From Schistosoma haematobium (taxonomy: Eukaryota; Platyhelminthes; Trematoda; Strigeidida; Schistosomatidae), in NCBI RefSeq assembly GCF_000699445.3, contig NC_067202.1:10969458-11033457 (forward strand): a stretch of DNA of 64,000 nt, read 5' to 3'. Below the pieces are notes generated by a model. The model saw nothing but the letters and a program-made list of their open reading frames with translations. It ran no database searches and was not told where the DNA came from. A program made the translations under genes and the position numbers. This document shows positions 1 to 12,761 of this stretch, one piece after another; the first letter of the stretch is position 1, and the number at the start of each line of letters is the position of its first letter.

Positions 1-795
1 AGTCGAAAATGATAAAAAGCGAATTCAGACTCAGTAAAATCTAAGTACCGATTTCGATCTTTGTAAGTCCGTACAAATGATAGTCCATTAACAGTACCTA
101 AATCGACTATCAACACATAAAATTAACCTCGCTTATAACATTAATTTCATCAATACACGACATTATTTAGGTGACCAATTAAAAACGTTCTCAACCTTCG
201 AATGATATGTATCACCATTACTCCTAAATATCGACTGTTTATATGTTTACTTGAAAAGCAGTCTAGTATCTGTAACCAAAAAGATGGTTTTCACTGTTTT
301 GTGAGGAACTCTGACATCATTCTGTAATTTTATTTAATAAAGTCTGAACTAACCTTGTGAGTCGAGAAAACTTCCCGAGTTCATACTTAGATATAACAAC
401 TTTTTAGTTACTTATATACGTTTAATGTGAAACACTGTATATGTAAATATATAAAATCCTTTACTGTTTAGACATGAAATATTAATAACGTATATGAACC
501 AAGTGAAATATAGACTCAGTGAATTTGCAATTTATTTGACAAAGCAGCTATTCATCTTAGTTGAACGAACAGACATCAACACTAGCAATAATGGTCTTAC
601 AGCTGGATTTTACACAAATATTAATTAAAATTGGTATACCATATGATATAATGACGAGAATTGCCACATAATTTATTCAAGAGACTAAATTAGAAGTGAC
701 CAATAAATTCGTTCATACGTTATAAAGTGAGTGTAAAGAAAATTTCTGAGGTTACGTTTTCAAAGTAAACATAAAGTGGCCACTGATATTCTGTG
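1..795. other. AT-rich 3' flank of the 14-3-3 gene, no feature seen
   Basis: Downstream of the 14-3-3 stop codon. Several A/T-rich stretches could serve the 3' UTR, but no clear poly(A) signal, coding exon or recognisable repeat was found. Confidence 0.4.
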
Positions 796-1612
796 TTACT
801 GAGCAGCTTCACGTTCAGAAGTCCATAACTGAAAAAGTTTTGTTATTGTAAATTAGCAACTTACAGTTAAGTTATCACGAAGAAGTTGCATTACAAGTGT
901 ACTATCTTTGAAGGAACCACTTTCAGGTTGGTCCAACTGTCCGATTGATTCATTAAATGCAGTCTGAGCAATTGAGCATGCTTTTTCGGGGTTGTTTTCG
1001 ATTTCATAATAAAACACAGAGAAGTTTAGAGCTAAGCCCAGACGGATTGGATGAGTTGGAGGTAGGTCACTATTTGCCTTCTCCGTTGCTGCCTGATAAG
1101 CTTCCCTTGAGTGTTTTACAACATCAGCACGTTTGTCGTCAGTTAGAACCTCAGCTAAATACCTGTAATAATCACCTTCCATTTTCTTATAAAACACGAT
1201 TCCTTCAGCTGTATTTTCACTTTTGAGTAGTGACTCGTGTAATAAATCCTAATAAGGAAATGTGGTCAGGAAGACTTAGAAATCTTACTAAGACTTCCTG
1301 GCAGACAGCTTGTAATTCCTTCTCAATAGTTTTACGGTATTCTCCCGCTTGTTTTTTCTTCTGGTCATCCAATCGCTGTTCAATGTTTGAAACAACACGC
1401 CAAGCTGATCTACAACATCCAATTACATTTTTATAAGCCACTGAAAACAAGTTTCGCTCCTCATTATTCAGTGTTTTTGATGTCTCGACAACTTTCTTCA
1501 TAGCACACGCCATATCATTAAATCGCTCAGCTTGCTCCTGAATCTTAGCCAACGTAATCAGAGAATCTCTATCCTTGATATTAGATTCATTAATCCAAGA
1601 GTCATCACACAT
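796..1612 (-). CDS. 14-3-3 protein, 3 exons, 246 aa
   Basis: A 14-3-3 family adaptor, a dimeric cytoplasmic protein that binds phosphoserine/phosphothreonine motifs in client proteins. Exons on the minus strand are 1612-1289, 1248-865 and 828-796. They are separated by introns of only 40 nt (1249-1288) and 36 nt (829-864), both GTAAG...AG. The joined reading frame has 247 codons including the stop. Family signatures are visible: [13 protein letters not shown] (about residues 53-65), [10 protein letters not shown] (133-142), [15 protein letters not shown] (177-191) and [20 protein letters not shown] (220-239, across the last intron). Phosphate-binding residues K61, R68, R137 and Y138 (human zeta K49, R56, R127, Y128) are kept. 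Two oddities: C66-C67 replace the usual Ala-Arg just before R68, and the N-terminus is about 12 residues longer than zeta. The start is the first ATG; a stop lies in frame 36 bases upstream. The tail is short (EREAAQ). Family assignment is secure; the isoform is not. Confidence 0.95.
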
Positions 1613-1741
1613 TGCTAATATGACGAAAGCGCAGTGAATAAAACGCTACATTTATCGTCGGACAATTAGAAACGAAAGTAAAATAGTGAGTAATTTCAAT
1701 TAAACGAAAATCGGAGAAAAGTATACTCTGATAAAAACAAC

Positions 1742-2400
1742 GGCGAGACTCAAATTTAGGGACGAGCCAATCAGAAGCGTTTGATTAATTTCAATTATTA
1801 GCCAATCAGAAAACAGTATGAAGTAAAAATATATTATAAGAAAGTAATGAATTACAGTGGATGTTCTTCTTCTACATGATTTAAAAACTTGTTAAGGTTT
1901 GATTAAGGTTCAGAAGTTCTGAATTCATAATGCATACGGTATAGAAACTCATCCATATGGTTAGGGTTAAGGGTTAGGGGTTAGTGTCGTAGCCTAGGGT
2001 TAGGGTTAGGGTAAGGGTTGTAGCCTCTCAATAGACACCTCTTCTCTAAAATCCGTCGTAACCCGATCGTATGTTACCATCCTAACCCTAACCTTAACCC
2101 TAAACCCTAACCCTCACCTAACCCTAACCCTAAACCCTAACCTAACCCAAACCTTAACCCTAAACCTAACCCTAGCCCTATGGACGAGTTTCTATACCAT
2201 ATGCATTATGAATTCAGAACTTCTGAACCTTTATCAAACCTTAACAAGTTTTTAAATCATGTGAAAGAAGAATATGCACTGTAATTCATTACTTTCATAT
2301 AATATATTTTCACCTTATACTAACTGTATTCTGGTTGGCTAATAATTGTCAAGGTCAGTTACGATTTGTTCAAAGGTCGTCCCTGAATTAGAGTCTTGCC
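1742..2400. mobile_element. Terminal-inverted-repeat element (659 bp) with internal telomere-like repeats
   Basis: The ends are near-perfect inverted repeats: left GGCGAGACTCAAATTTAGGG and, read on the minus strand, right GGCAAGACTCTAATTCAGGG; both continue into GACGA. The element is flanked by a direct 8-bp duplication AAAACAAC (1734-1741 and 2401-2408). Longer, imperfect inverted arms (about 1860-2030 and 2060-2290) contain runs of TTAGGG/TTAAGGG on the left and CCCTAA on the right. No transposase is present, so this looks like a non-autonomous DNA transposon or MITE. An 8-bp target duplication fits the hAT, P or Merlin superfamilies; which one is not decided. Confidence 0.7.
1965..2180. 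repeat. Interstitial telomere-like repeats, opposed orientation
   Basis: Degenerate TTAGGG units run plus-wise at about 1958-2018 and as CCCTAA at about 2083-2175, pointing at each other around a unique centre near 2030-2080. They lie inside the terminal-inverted-repeat element, so they are element cargo rather than a chromosome end. Confidence 0.8.
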
Positions 2401-2409
2401 AAAACAACT

Positions 2410-5200
2410 TCAAGTGAAAAAGGAGCATTTAGCTACCAATAGGATACCAAGTTTTAGTTTGCAAACACAAAGGCAGTGATTTTGTACTGTAGAATGAATG
2501 TTCGTAATGCAAAACTCCTTTAGAAAAGAAAATATGTAGACTTAAATTGTCCTACTGAAACCATATTAACCAATTATATAGTTCTGATTTTCCAATTTAT
2601 TGGTTGATAAGTGGAATCTCTTACCAAAACAAGTAGTATCGGTCAGCTCAGTAAATGCCTTCAAAAAATCGGATCCAAACAAAGTTACTCACTAGGAAGA
2701 TTGACCCATGTCATGACGTAATACAAGAACTTGATTGAAGATCCTAGTGGCTATAAACAAAGGTGTTAATTTTAACAACGACAATCAGAAATTTAATATA
2801 TGACAGTTGTCTAACCCGGGAACAGTTCAGCTTGATAGACAATCTAGTTGGGGCTCACTAATATTTCATTGACCTTATAAATGAAATCTAGGATATGAAA
2901 AATTTCACAACCACGAGGACCTAAAAGTGAGAACAAGTTTCAGGAATGATACAACCATACTGGCTGTATTGAACAGAACGATGATTAGGTCGAGTTCCTA
3001 AACATGCATGATCTGGTCTTCCAAAGTAATGAAATCAACATTTTGGGATGGATCTGAATTAAGTAAAAGTTTTAGTCAGAACCTCCGTTGATCTGTGGTT
3101 TGATGATAAGTCTGAACTAACAGAAATATTGAGAATCTCCTCTACCTTCTTCATGATCAAAGCATTCCTCGTTGAAATTTTGGATTAACTTAAGCTATTC
3201 TTTATTACAACACTAAACGAGCTCGTTGAGTGATACTAGTATTGATACTAGTATCAATAAAGCCGACACTATTCATTGTATTGAGCTCAAGTGCTATCTT
3301 ATTGCGTGCCATACACGAAATTTGCATGAACACTCTGTTGGATTTATAAATAAACACATGGAAATCTAAAATAAACAAAACAACGTTGCAACATCAAACT
3401 AACTTGTAGGCTAGTTGGATACTAACTAAGCCAGTCGATAACGCGGGTTTTGAATTGGTGAGAAAACGAATGCAAAATGGTGTAGCTAAACAAAATTCAC
3501 AAACAATTCAAATTGGAATTTTAAGTACATGTTCGCTTCATTATTAACGACAACGAAAAACATTTAAACTTATATGGGCTGCATGTATTTTGAAATGATG
3601 ACTTTGTAGTCGATTTAACGATCTCCTGTTTTCGATCTCAAGATTGCCTTTGTAGCGGCAAATAAATTCCCAAAATAAATAGCTCTGTAAGTTTTCGACA
3701 TTGGATGCTGACCACATGTTTTAGTGGACTCACCCAGCTGAAGGCGCTCGGTCATGCATCCGCACCAGATCACGTGTGGGAAGGCCGTGCTCAACATCTA
3801 CTGCAATCACTAGCCAGATTAGAGCAGACAATTCCGATCTCCTCGGTTCTATCTTTTGATTTCTCTTGGTGGGTACGCGTTATATTAGAAGGTGCTACTG
3901 GTAAAAGCGTTGTCAAACAATGAATACCTGTGCTATCTTCACCTTAATCTGAGGCTTGTCTAATTGCCTATTTTTGCTTATTGCTTTCGGAGGTAAATTT
4001 AGGTGGATTGTATGCACTCACGAGGTCATTCATTCTCCTTTCCCTTTGTTCTTCTCTTTTCTAACCTCTTCACACCACTCTGTATCCTCTTTTTATACAC
4101 AAAGCACCCTTTGGATAGATGCGAACCGCTCCAGACTAACTTTTAATTCCATCGCTTAGAGAGCTTCCTTGTACTATAAAAATGAATCACCAACCCTTTC
4201 AAGCAAAACTTAGATATATGAGACAAGCAGAAATACATATATTTGATAATTTATAACGAGATGTTGTTCTGAATCCTTAAGACTATATCGGGTTTCCTCA
4301 CAAAGGACTTCTGAGGAGTTCGGAATTCCAAGACTTAGTCACACCTCTAAAATGCAACAATGTAGTTAAACTTCCATTGTTGTAAGACATACTCTATCAC
4401 TCCTACTCTAACTTAGATTGTAGTAATTTATTGCGTAAGTTTGATATTATCTAAGTACATCTTGTCTCGATCTGAATGTGAGTCGTTCAATCGAAAGAGT
4501 GTAAAAAGCAAATTTATAAGATCTATCCGGATGGACGTAATCTACTCGAGTTGCATGACAATGGTGTGACATCCTAGCTTGCATCCAAATGACACCTCTA
4601 GCTTAACACTTAACCTGGATTGTGCTGTTAGGATAATCAGGTGAATAGACTTCTTAACTAGCCGGTTCAAATACATACTCTCAGAAGACAACAGCATATA
4701 TCACTTTTACCATAATAAACAAATACGAGATGAAACCGCCGCCTTATGTGTCTATCCGTGACATCTAATATAATGATGTACGCTGGTTGTCTTTAAAATT
4801 GACGGGGATCAGTAAACTGTTAAACATTCAGCGCCTTACCGGTCGGATGATTTGGGTACGCTCCAGTGATATTTTACAGGCCCCATACGTTAATCGAATA
4901 AAAAACTATTCACCAAGCTTACATCTTGATATCGTTTGATGTTTAATTTTCAAAGACTATTGCAGAACCCATTAGTATGTATATATGAGCTTGTGTAAGA
5001 GAAACCCTCTACCCGTGGCTTCCATATCGCCACCTATTGATGACCAAATTATTTTATTGCTGTTCCTAGATTCTTTGTACTACTGTGTAATGTGTTCATT
5101 TTTTATATCCACAATACTGACTACTCCTGTATGACATAATTAATTTGACCAATCATCAGAAAATAGCCTCATTTTTAATTTGTCAGTATCATTGATTATT
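2410..5200. other. Intergenic, mostly unassigned
   Basis: No coding exon recognised. A small palindrome sits near 3236-3262 (ATTGATACTAGTATCAAT). The stretch 3690-3920 is richer in G+C than its surroundings and may be an old repeat, but no protein motif could be read in it. The same holds for about 4730-5040. Confidence 0.35.
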
Positions 5201-5211
5201 ACGTAATTCGC

Positions 5212-5650
5212 AGGTTAGTTGGAGGGCATCGATAGGTAGTTACACACCAGAACGAACTGGCCGTCCAGTGCCTTCAGTTTTTCAGTGATTGTCTAACTTT
5301 GATCGCTTAAGGGTGTCTACAAATGCATGCGTTTTTCCTTGGGCTATGGGGCCGCTAAAACCATTAGTCATCCAATAAAAGTTGTAAAACCCATAAGATG
5401 TCAGTTAAAATCAGGCTAGAGAAGAATACGTTTTAAGTAGGACAAGTAAATGAATTGATTAACTGAATAAACATAATGACTGTATAGATTATTATGCAAA
5501 ACCGAGAAGTAAACGGAAATAATAAGAATCAAAGATAGATAAGATTAGTAATTAGATTCGGTTTCCAAAGTCTGCTGATATAGATGTAGATACACTTGGA
5601 TGACTTATAGATGCGAATGACTGAAGCACAGGAAGTCGACCGAATATTCT

Positions 5651-5683
<33 letters not shown>

Positions 5684-6046
5684 TATTCTCAAATAACAGT
5701 CTGTTACATGAGGCATGCCACTTTACTGGAGATACAGTCTTCACTGTTTTGGGTTACTCAGTTAGGTTGATATTTGATAAAGTACATTAGTCATGGAATT
5801 ATGGGGAATAAAACATCTCTCATATGAATGTAAATATTATTATTGAGACTCGTATTGTCAATATGACAGTTGGCGCGCGTTATGCAGATTGCTTTGGGAC
5901 GTGCAACTAATGGTCGAGAATAAATCCACTTGAAACTGAGAGCTCTTAGAAACCGCAACGTTATACCCCTCTGGAACATTCGAGGCATTAATGGTGGCGC
6001 GGGACGAAGTCACCCGTTCCATATGTGTTTTCGGTGGCATATCTTG
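5212..6046 (-). repeat. Left arm of an 835-bp inverted repeat
   Basis: This segment is almost identical, in reverse orientation, to 10612-11445. Similarity starts at AGGTTAGTTGG (5212) and stops abruptly at ATCTTG (6046). It includes a (TAA)n microsatellite at about 5655-5690 and a stretch (about 5262-5290) resembling the GGCCGTCCAGTGCTTCC part of the schistosome hammerhead SINEs. Short open frames inside it have no recognisable product. Confidence 0.9.
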
Positions 6047-6845
6047 TGAGTGCTGAAAGAGAGGTTAAGGAAAAGACGAGAAGCAAAGCAGATAGCATGT
6101 CAAATATTATGAAAAAGTTTAGAAGTGTAAGTTTTCAGAGTTAGAAAACAAAATATCGGGCGATTAACAAGAACTTAGGGCATTATGGGCTTCCTATGAT
6201 CGGCCACAGTTGATCAGCATCCGTAAGATTAATGCGTAATCTGTCTAATTGTAATATAAAGAAATGACACTTAGAAAGAATAATCCTATTCTAACCATTA
6301 GAGAGATTCGGAATCTGAATATGAGAAGTAGGAGCATAAGGGTATGGTTAATAATCAATAAATAGTGGAAGAAAGTAAGCCATTTATTATATCACTTTCT
6401 ATATTCATATTTATGACAATGAAGTCCGTTATATTAATGATCGTTCTAGATATTAGGCGGTCCATAATACAATACCTCATTGGTGACTGTGAGTTCACGG
6501 AATAGTTGATAAAGCTGATTAGAGTTTAGTACCAGGGTATTTTGAACCTACTGATAGTGTCACAGCTACAGATAATTATTCACAACCCGTTCGATAATAA
6601 ACTAGACCACACCGTCAAATAATTACAACGCATCGGGTTTTGGTGTTTTACTGTAAGTAGTGTATATGCGTTGTTTCTGAGTCTGTAGACTGGGTAGCGG
6701 ATCATGGTTGGGCAGGAGGTTAGAAATGGGAGTCCATACATTACTTTATAGAGAAACATTAGATTGTTCTCCAGTCGATGGTACCGTAAACCTGCTAAGC
6801 AGAGGTGCTTAAAACTATCTGTGTAGACGAGAGTAGAGCCACATT

Positions 6846-9022
6846 CTAGCAGTTGGTGTGTGAAGTGTCTTTGGATATCTTTACTCGTATCTTGTCTGTG
6901 ATATTCAATGTTGAGAAGACAAAAGAGCAGTATTCAAGGGAGGATTGTACACATATCCTGTAAAGTGTATGCGTAGCCTCTATTGTGAAGAAACTTTTCA
7001 TTTTGAAACCAATTAGCCGTCTAGATTTAGAAACAATAAAGGAGGAACATTCTTCTAATTTTAGGCTTTCCGTGTGATTAATACATAGGTCGTGCACTGA
7101 TTTGAGTGTATGAGCTCTAGTTTCATTCAACTAAAGTTGTGAATCATAGGGATGTTTTCCAGAATGCATGATTTCACACTTATTGCGGTTAAATGGTAAT
7201 TACCATTTTTCGCTCCAAATATTCGGGTTGTTGAGGTCACTTTGAATCTGTGATACATTTTCATTTGGAGCTTCAGGCTTAAAACTGTATACTATTTTGA
7301 GATAATCGGCGTATAAGTATGGTCTCCCAAATTTTATGGTGTTAGATATATCGTTTATGTACATACGAAACAAGAGTGGATCTAATACACTTCCCTGGAT
7401 GACTCCACTAGTTATTGGTCTAGGTGATGAGAGAGAGAGTTGTTGCACCTTAACATTTGTTTACTCCCTGTTAAGAATGAAGCAAACCATCAATATAATC
7501 CGTTGTTGGTTCCGAATGACTTTAATTTGATGAGACGCCTTTTGTGTTGGACCTTATCAGAAGCTTTCTTGAAGTCTGAGAATAAGACTGATACAAGGAG
7601 TCCGTTGTTTCATTTCAGAGTTATATTATTCAGATAGTCTACTAGGCATGTATCACACGATCTGGACCTAAGAAACCCATACTAGGAGGCAGAGATAATG
7701 TTATTAGTAGGTTAATAATGAACTACCGCCGCCTTTATCACTTTTCCCATCACTCTAGATACCATTGAGGTTATGATTATGGGCCGGCAATTTTCAGGTA
7801 CTGTCTTAATTTTGGAATGATATATGTAGTTTTCCAAACAGTAAGGTAACACACTGTGGAGAGTGATATCGCAAATAGTTCAAGAAGTGAAACACACAGA
7901 TCATCACCCCACTTTTTAGCATGCTAGCCGGAATACCATCTGATCCGTCAGTGTACAAGTGCTTTAGTGTGCTAATCGCTTTAAAAATATTCCGTACATT
8001 GAAGTCTACAATGGTAACTCCACAGGAAGGCACTGGGATTCGTTCTGATTCACTCGGTGATTTTTTATCGGTTGATGAAAGACACAAGTATTCAATAAAC
8101 AGCTCAGTAACAGGCTTAGGACCCCAATATTGTATGCAGTAAAGAAGGTTCCTCAATCAGTAATTTTTAAGTAGTTGTGGAAGCTTTACCAATCGACCTC
8201 GCGATAGTTTCTACGAAGTGTTACAGTTTTACGTCTACCGGTTGTGGTTTTTAGATTAAAGCTACATATAACAATGTTGTGTTCGCTACCTGGAAACGTT
8301 TTTCCGATATACACAGTATTGGGGGTGAGGCAACTGGTAAAGACCAAGTACATTATATTTTGACGTCTAGTAGGGCTATTATTATTATTATTATTATTAT
8401 TCACAAACATCTTATGGGTACATAAGTGTTGTGAAGAAACCATTTCGGGTTTCTTCAAAAAATGCAATAATACACAATTTTCAATAATGTTAGCATTATA
8501 CTTGCCATACTGAGCCCGCTGTGTAAGCTCTAGATATTCAATAAATGATTCCTCACGTTTCTGGGCCTTGACTGGAATACAAGAAATTTCGGATATGTTG
8601 AATTCACCACGAATAAATTTACCTGTGAATGGAAGAGATGATGCTAGTGTGAATACCTCTGATAAAATTGCTATTTCACCTTTTGATGCGTCGGGTTGAC
8701 GGTAGACACAGAGAAACAGTTAGAAAATGGAATTCGACAGCTTTAAAACAATTCAAACCGAACCCTGCAGGTTTTTCAGTTCAGCCATACCATATGATAC
8801 TGAGTTTAAGCTAGAATAAGTGTAAATAATGTATCCTCCGCCTCGCCATTTCAACCCGTCACTTTGGTATCGGAAATAGTTATCAGGAGATATACCTACG
8901 TCGGAAATATTACTGTTAGTCCATGCTTCAGATATCATTAAAAGTGATGGTTGATAAATGGATACAAAAAGGGCTATATCCATCTTTTTATTATAAACCA
9001 ACCTAGCGTTAATAAGACACAT
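6846..9022 (-). pseudogene. Decayed CR1/jockey-like non-LTR retrotransposon (endonuclease and reverse transcriptase remnants)
   Basis: Minus-strand remnants follow the order of a CR1-type ORF2. At 9022-8753 there is an apurinic endonuclease-like piece (LMISEAWTNS... then RGGGYIIY). At 8156-7806 is a linker or early RT piece. At 7448-7200 is the RT palm: GVIQGSVLDPLLFRMYINDI followed by LYADYLKIVYSF. At 7130-6846 a thumb-like piece carries SRRLIGFKMKSFF. The catalytic YADD box reads YADY, and stops and frameshifts separate the pieces, so the copy is dead. It lies between the two 835-bp inverted repeats. CR1-clade assignment rests on motif spacing and is an inference. Confidence 0.75.
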
Positions 9023-9681
9023 ATCAGACTAATGACCCACTAAGTTAAAATGAGTAAGATCATCTCGATTTAATTTGTCATAACCTTAAAGGATGTAATA
9101 TGGGTTCAAAGTGAGAAATTAGTTATTCCTCAACAGCTCATTGTTTTGATAGCTAGAGGAGGATATATCAAATGAGCTAATGAAGTAGCTTGGAGAGTTT
9201 ACCCAGGAGGAAATGGTGGGAATACTCTCTTGTCCAAACTGCACGGGGAAGCAAGTTTACGTTCCGAATGTGTTTTGAAATGACTTGAGCTACATGTTTC
9301 AACAGAAGTGCCACATGGGGCCATATTCCAAAAAGATGTGGCACTTGTTGACGGCTAAGTGTACTATTTTTTGCAAAATAGTCTCGACAGTCAAGCTCGT
9401 AACTTTGGTTTTAGCTATTTGCGTTAGTGTAGACGTGAGAAGTATCTTCTGCACGTAACTAGAAGTAATTATGACTGTTATTTTACATGGGTGCCATTTT
9501 TTATGTGGTGGGTTTTTACTGAAGGATGTGAAAAGTTTTCCGTTTGACAGTAATTACATTTGGAACCCCGGAGAGTAGGGAGATGATGTGGACTGAGAAA
9601 TCTAATATTAACATGCTTAATAATGGTTCTGGACTTTAGGGCGCTAGTGGGGTGGACGGTACTGTGATAGTTTGTTAGTCT

Positions 9682-10600
9682 GTGTGTGGAAAGTTTTGTT
9701 ATGCTGAAGTCTACCCCCAGTCTTGCTACTTAAAGGTGATGACGGCAAGTTGCGTATTATCAGCTGAAGGAACCTGTTCATTGTTGTTGGGATACCCACA
9801 GAACAGCGGGGTTCAATCTTACGTGTTTCCCTATTCTGTACCGTGGATTTTGTTCCTCATACTTTTTTATCAGAGCTGGAGAGTTTTTCTGTCTCTGTGA
9901 GACTAATCCAATTTCATTCGATTCATCCTGTGAATGACCTTCAGGAGGACCAGTTTTCGAATGAATAGCTTTATTTGCAAGTGTGTCGTCACACGGATCA
10001 CACTTAGGTACTTTACTGCGCGAACAGCCGGACTTAATAACGCCGTTATGTTTTTCGATGACAGGATCGGTATCTTATTCGAAGGTTTCTGATCTACAGA
10101 GTGATCCGCCGTTTGTGGAGTCACGTCGTCCTCATTGTTCATGCGCTTTAAATTATCTACTGTATTATAAACTATCACTAGTTGATTATTTGCTGTGACA
10201 CTATCTTGCAAAGCCATCGCTTCGTGATTTCTCACACGACGTTGACAGGACGTTAAGTCTGGAGTGACTTTTATTTTCTTGTATGGAATTAATGAGCTAG
10301 TATATTTACTCTAACTAATTAACTGTTTAGAATCAATACAACAGCAAAATTAAAACAGGTGGGGAGTGTCGATCTATCCTACGTTTACTCAGGAGGATGG
10401 CTTGGCAGTTGATTTTCAGTATACCGCATGTTGAGAGGCAAATATCCATCAACTCAGGTGGGTGTGTGCAATCAGGGAGATTATGAGCAACTGCATAGAA
10501 AGAAAGCATCACTCCATTCGTCACTTCCTCCGCCACAAACTTTAAAATACACTCAGCTCTGGTGAGTTGTTCAGGGTTCTTACCAGAATAAAGGCCTCGT
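9682..10600 (-). pseudogene. Possible ORF1 region of the CR1-like element
   Basis: Minus-strand open frames at 10728-10333 (partly in the right inverted repeat) and 10235-9903 lie upstream of the endonuclease remnant, where a CR1 ORF1 would be. The second is hydrophilic and charged. No zinc knuckle or PHD pattern could be confirmed, so function is unknown. A hairpin (GTGCCACAT ... ATGTGGCAC) lies close by at about 9309-9347. Confidence 0.3.
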
Positions 10601-10611
10601 TTCCAGCCCCT

Positions 10612-10974
10612 CAAGATATGCCACCGAAAACACATATGGAACGGGTGACTTCGTCCCGCGCCACCATTAATGCCTCGAATGTTCCAGAGGGGTATAACGT
10701 TGCGGTTTCTAAGAGCTCTCAGTTTCAAGTGGATTTATTCTCGACCATTAGTTGCACGTCCCAAAGCAATCTGCATAACGCGCGCCAACTGTCATATTGA
10801 CAATACGAGTCTCAATAATAATATTTACATTCATATGAGAGATGTTTTATTCCCCATAATTCCATGACTAATGTACTTTATCAAATATCAACCTAACTGA
10901 GTAACCCAAAACAGTGAAGACTGTATCTCCAGTAAAGTGGCATGCCTCATGTAACAGACTGTTATTTGAGAATA

Positions 10975-11007
<33 letters not shown>

Positions 11008-11445
11008 GAATATTCGGTCGACTTCCTGTGCTTCAGTCATTCGCATCTATAAGTCATCCAAGTGTATCTACATCTATATCAGCAGACTTTGGAAACCGAA
11101 TCTAATTACTAATCTTATCTATCTTTGATTCTTATTATTTCCGTTTACTTCTCGGTTTTGCATAATAATCTATACAGTCATTATGTTTATTCAGTTAATC
11201 AATTCATTTACTTGTCCTACTTAAAACGTATTCTTCTCTAGCCTGATTTTAACTGACATCTTATGGGTTTTACAACTTTTATTGGATGGCTAATGGTTTT
11301 AGCGGCCCCATAGCCCAAGGAAAAACGCATGCATTTGTAGACACCCTTAAGCGATCAAAGTTAGACAATCACTGAAAAACTGAAGGCACTGGACGGCCAG
11401 TTCGTTCTGGTGTGTAACTACCTATCGATGCCCACCAACTAACCT
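10612..11445 (+). repeat. Right arm of the 835-bp inverted repeat
   Basis: Reverse complement of 5212-6046 with very few differences, including the same ATT/TAA microsatellite (about 10970-11006). Together the arms bracket about 4.6 kb holding the CR1-like remnant. The outer flanks differ, so the arms were not simply extended from one shared locus. Confidence 0.9.
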
Positions 11446-12760
11446 ACGACAAGTAGTTGAAGACAGAACACGTTTTGTTTAAAACATTACCAACCTGGAA
11501 ACAAGCATCAAATATAGCGCAACTAGTGAAGTATTCCTTCGATAATTACATTGTTTATCATTTCGATATTGATTAAATTTGCCTCTCACATTCGTCGTAG
11601 TTTTATTTATGGAACGGAATTTGCATGATTCTGGTGCGAATGTATGTGATAATTCCTTGGTGTTGCTTTTCTTCATGACTACTACTTTGGCTTTCCTTTG
11701 ATGCGTCGTTTTTTACGACCCGCATTTATGTGCATTTTTCTTCCTTTCTTTGCAAGCACTTCTTACTACTTTATTGTCCACAATTTTCAAATGATGGTAT
11801 ATAAAGTGAATTTATTGCATATCGTTACTGGTTTACACATACACATGACTGCTCTCGGGAGAAAAAGTGAAGGTTTTTTTGGTAGGGACATGTATTACTG
11901 TTGAAAGCTTTGAACTTTCGTATTCTTAGTGACATAATAAGAGAAAGCGAAGTGTGTATTACACTTTAAGCTCATATGGATTATTCTAGCTTCCAGAGGG
12001 CCTGATTAACTAAGTCTCTTCAAGTCACACTCTGACCTTGTTAATTATTCGCTTGTTAACTTTGTTTTAATATGAGCTTATGTGTGTACATTCCATACCC
12101 CACTCTTCGCATGTCTGTAACTTTTTTTGTCTTACTATACATGTCAATTCGCACTTGACCAAATTAAGTCGGCTCCCTCGCATTATCCGCTCCTCTTCGC
12201 TTCCACATAACTGTTCCGAATATCTGTTTGTATAAACAAATACTTGAAATAAATTGCTACAGTACAACTCGTACTTGGCTTATTATTAGCGCCGTCACAT
12301 AAACATGGTTAGGCTAGGTACAATACGCAGTTAGGCGGAAGGTTTATCTTAATAACATATTCATACGTTCATCATAGTTGGAATCCAATCAGCAGGTTGA
12401 AAACTTCCTTGAAATATCTACCTTACTAACAAATAACTTAGTGTATAACACCATGTTTACCTAACTTCGATACATTTATTTTACTCATCGTCTGAAATCG
12501 TTCGATCTGTAATTATGACCATAAACTTCAAGTTCTCATTTAGACATTCTATTATTACGCATTTTGAAATTTAAGGTCACGTACTAAGGATTTTTCATAA
12601 CATATCTCAATATAATGCGATACTGCACTGTGGCATATCGTAATATATAATTTAAAATCGAAATACTCGGATCTCTAAACTATGGGTTTCTTATTGTTTG
12701 TGCATTTCGAGTAAGCTAGGACCGGGAGTCTGGTTACAATAAGTGCTGAACAAAAGGAAA
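11446..12760. other. Intergenic, no feature seen
   Basis: AT-rich sequence with scattered short open frames but no recognisable protein motif, RNA gene or repeat boundary. Confidence 0.35.
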
Positions 12761-12761
12761 A

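Noticed and set aside
1217..1288. C-terminus of a short 14-3-3 read through to a stop near 1217
   Set aside because: Removing a 40-nt GT-AG intron restores the conserved family sequence, so the read-through is intronic.
1958..2175. TTAGGG/CCCTAA repeats as a chromosome end or fusion point
   Set aside because: They are short, degenerate and enclosed by terminal inverted repeats and an 8-bp duplication, so they belong to a transposable element.
3615..4159. Short frames in a G+C-richer stretch as genes
   Set aside because: No motif, splice context or family resemblance could be supported.
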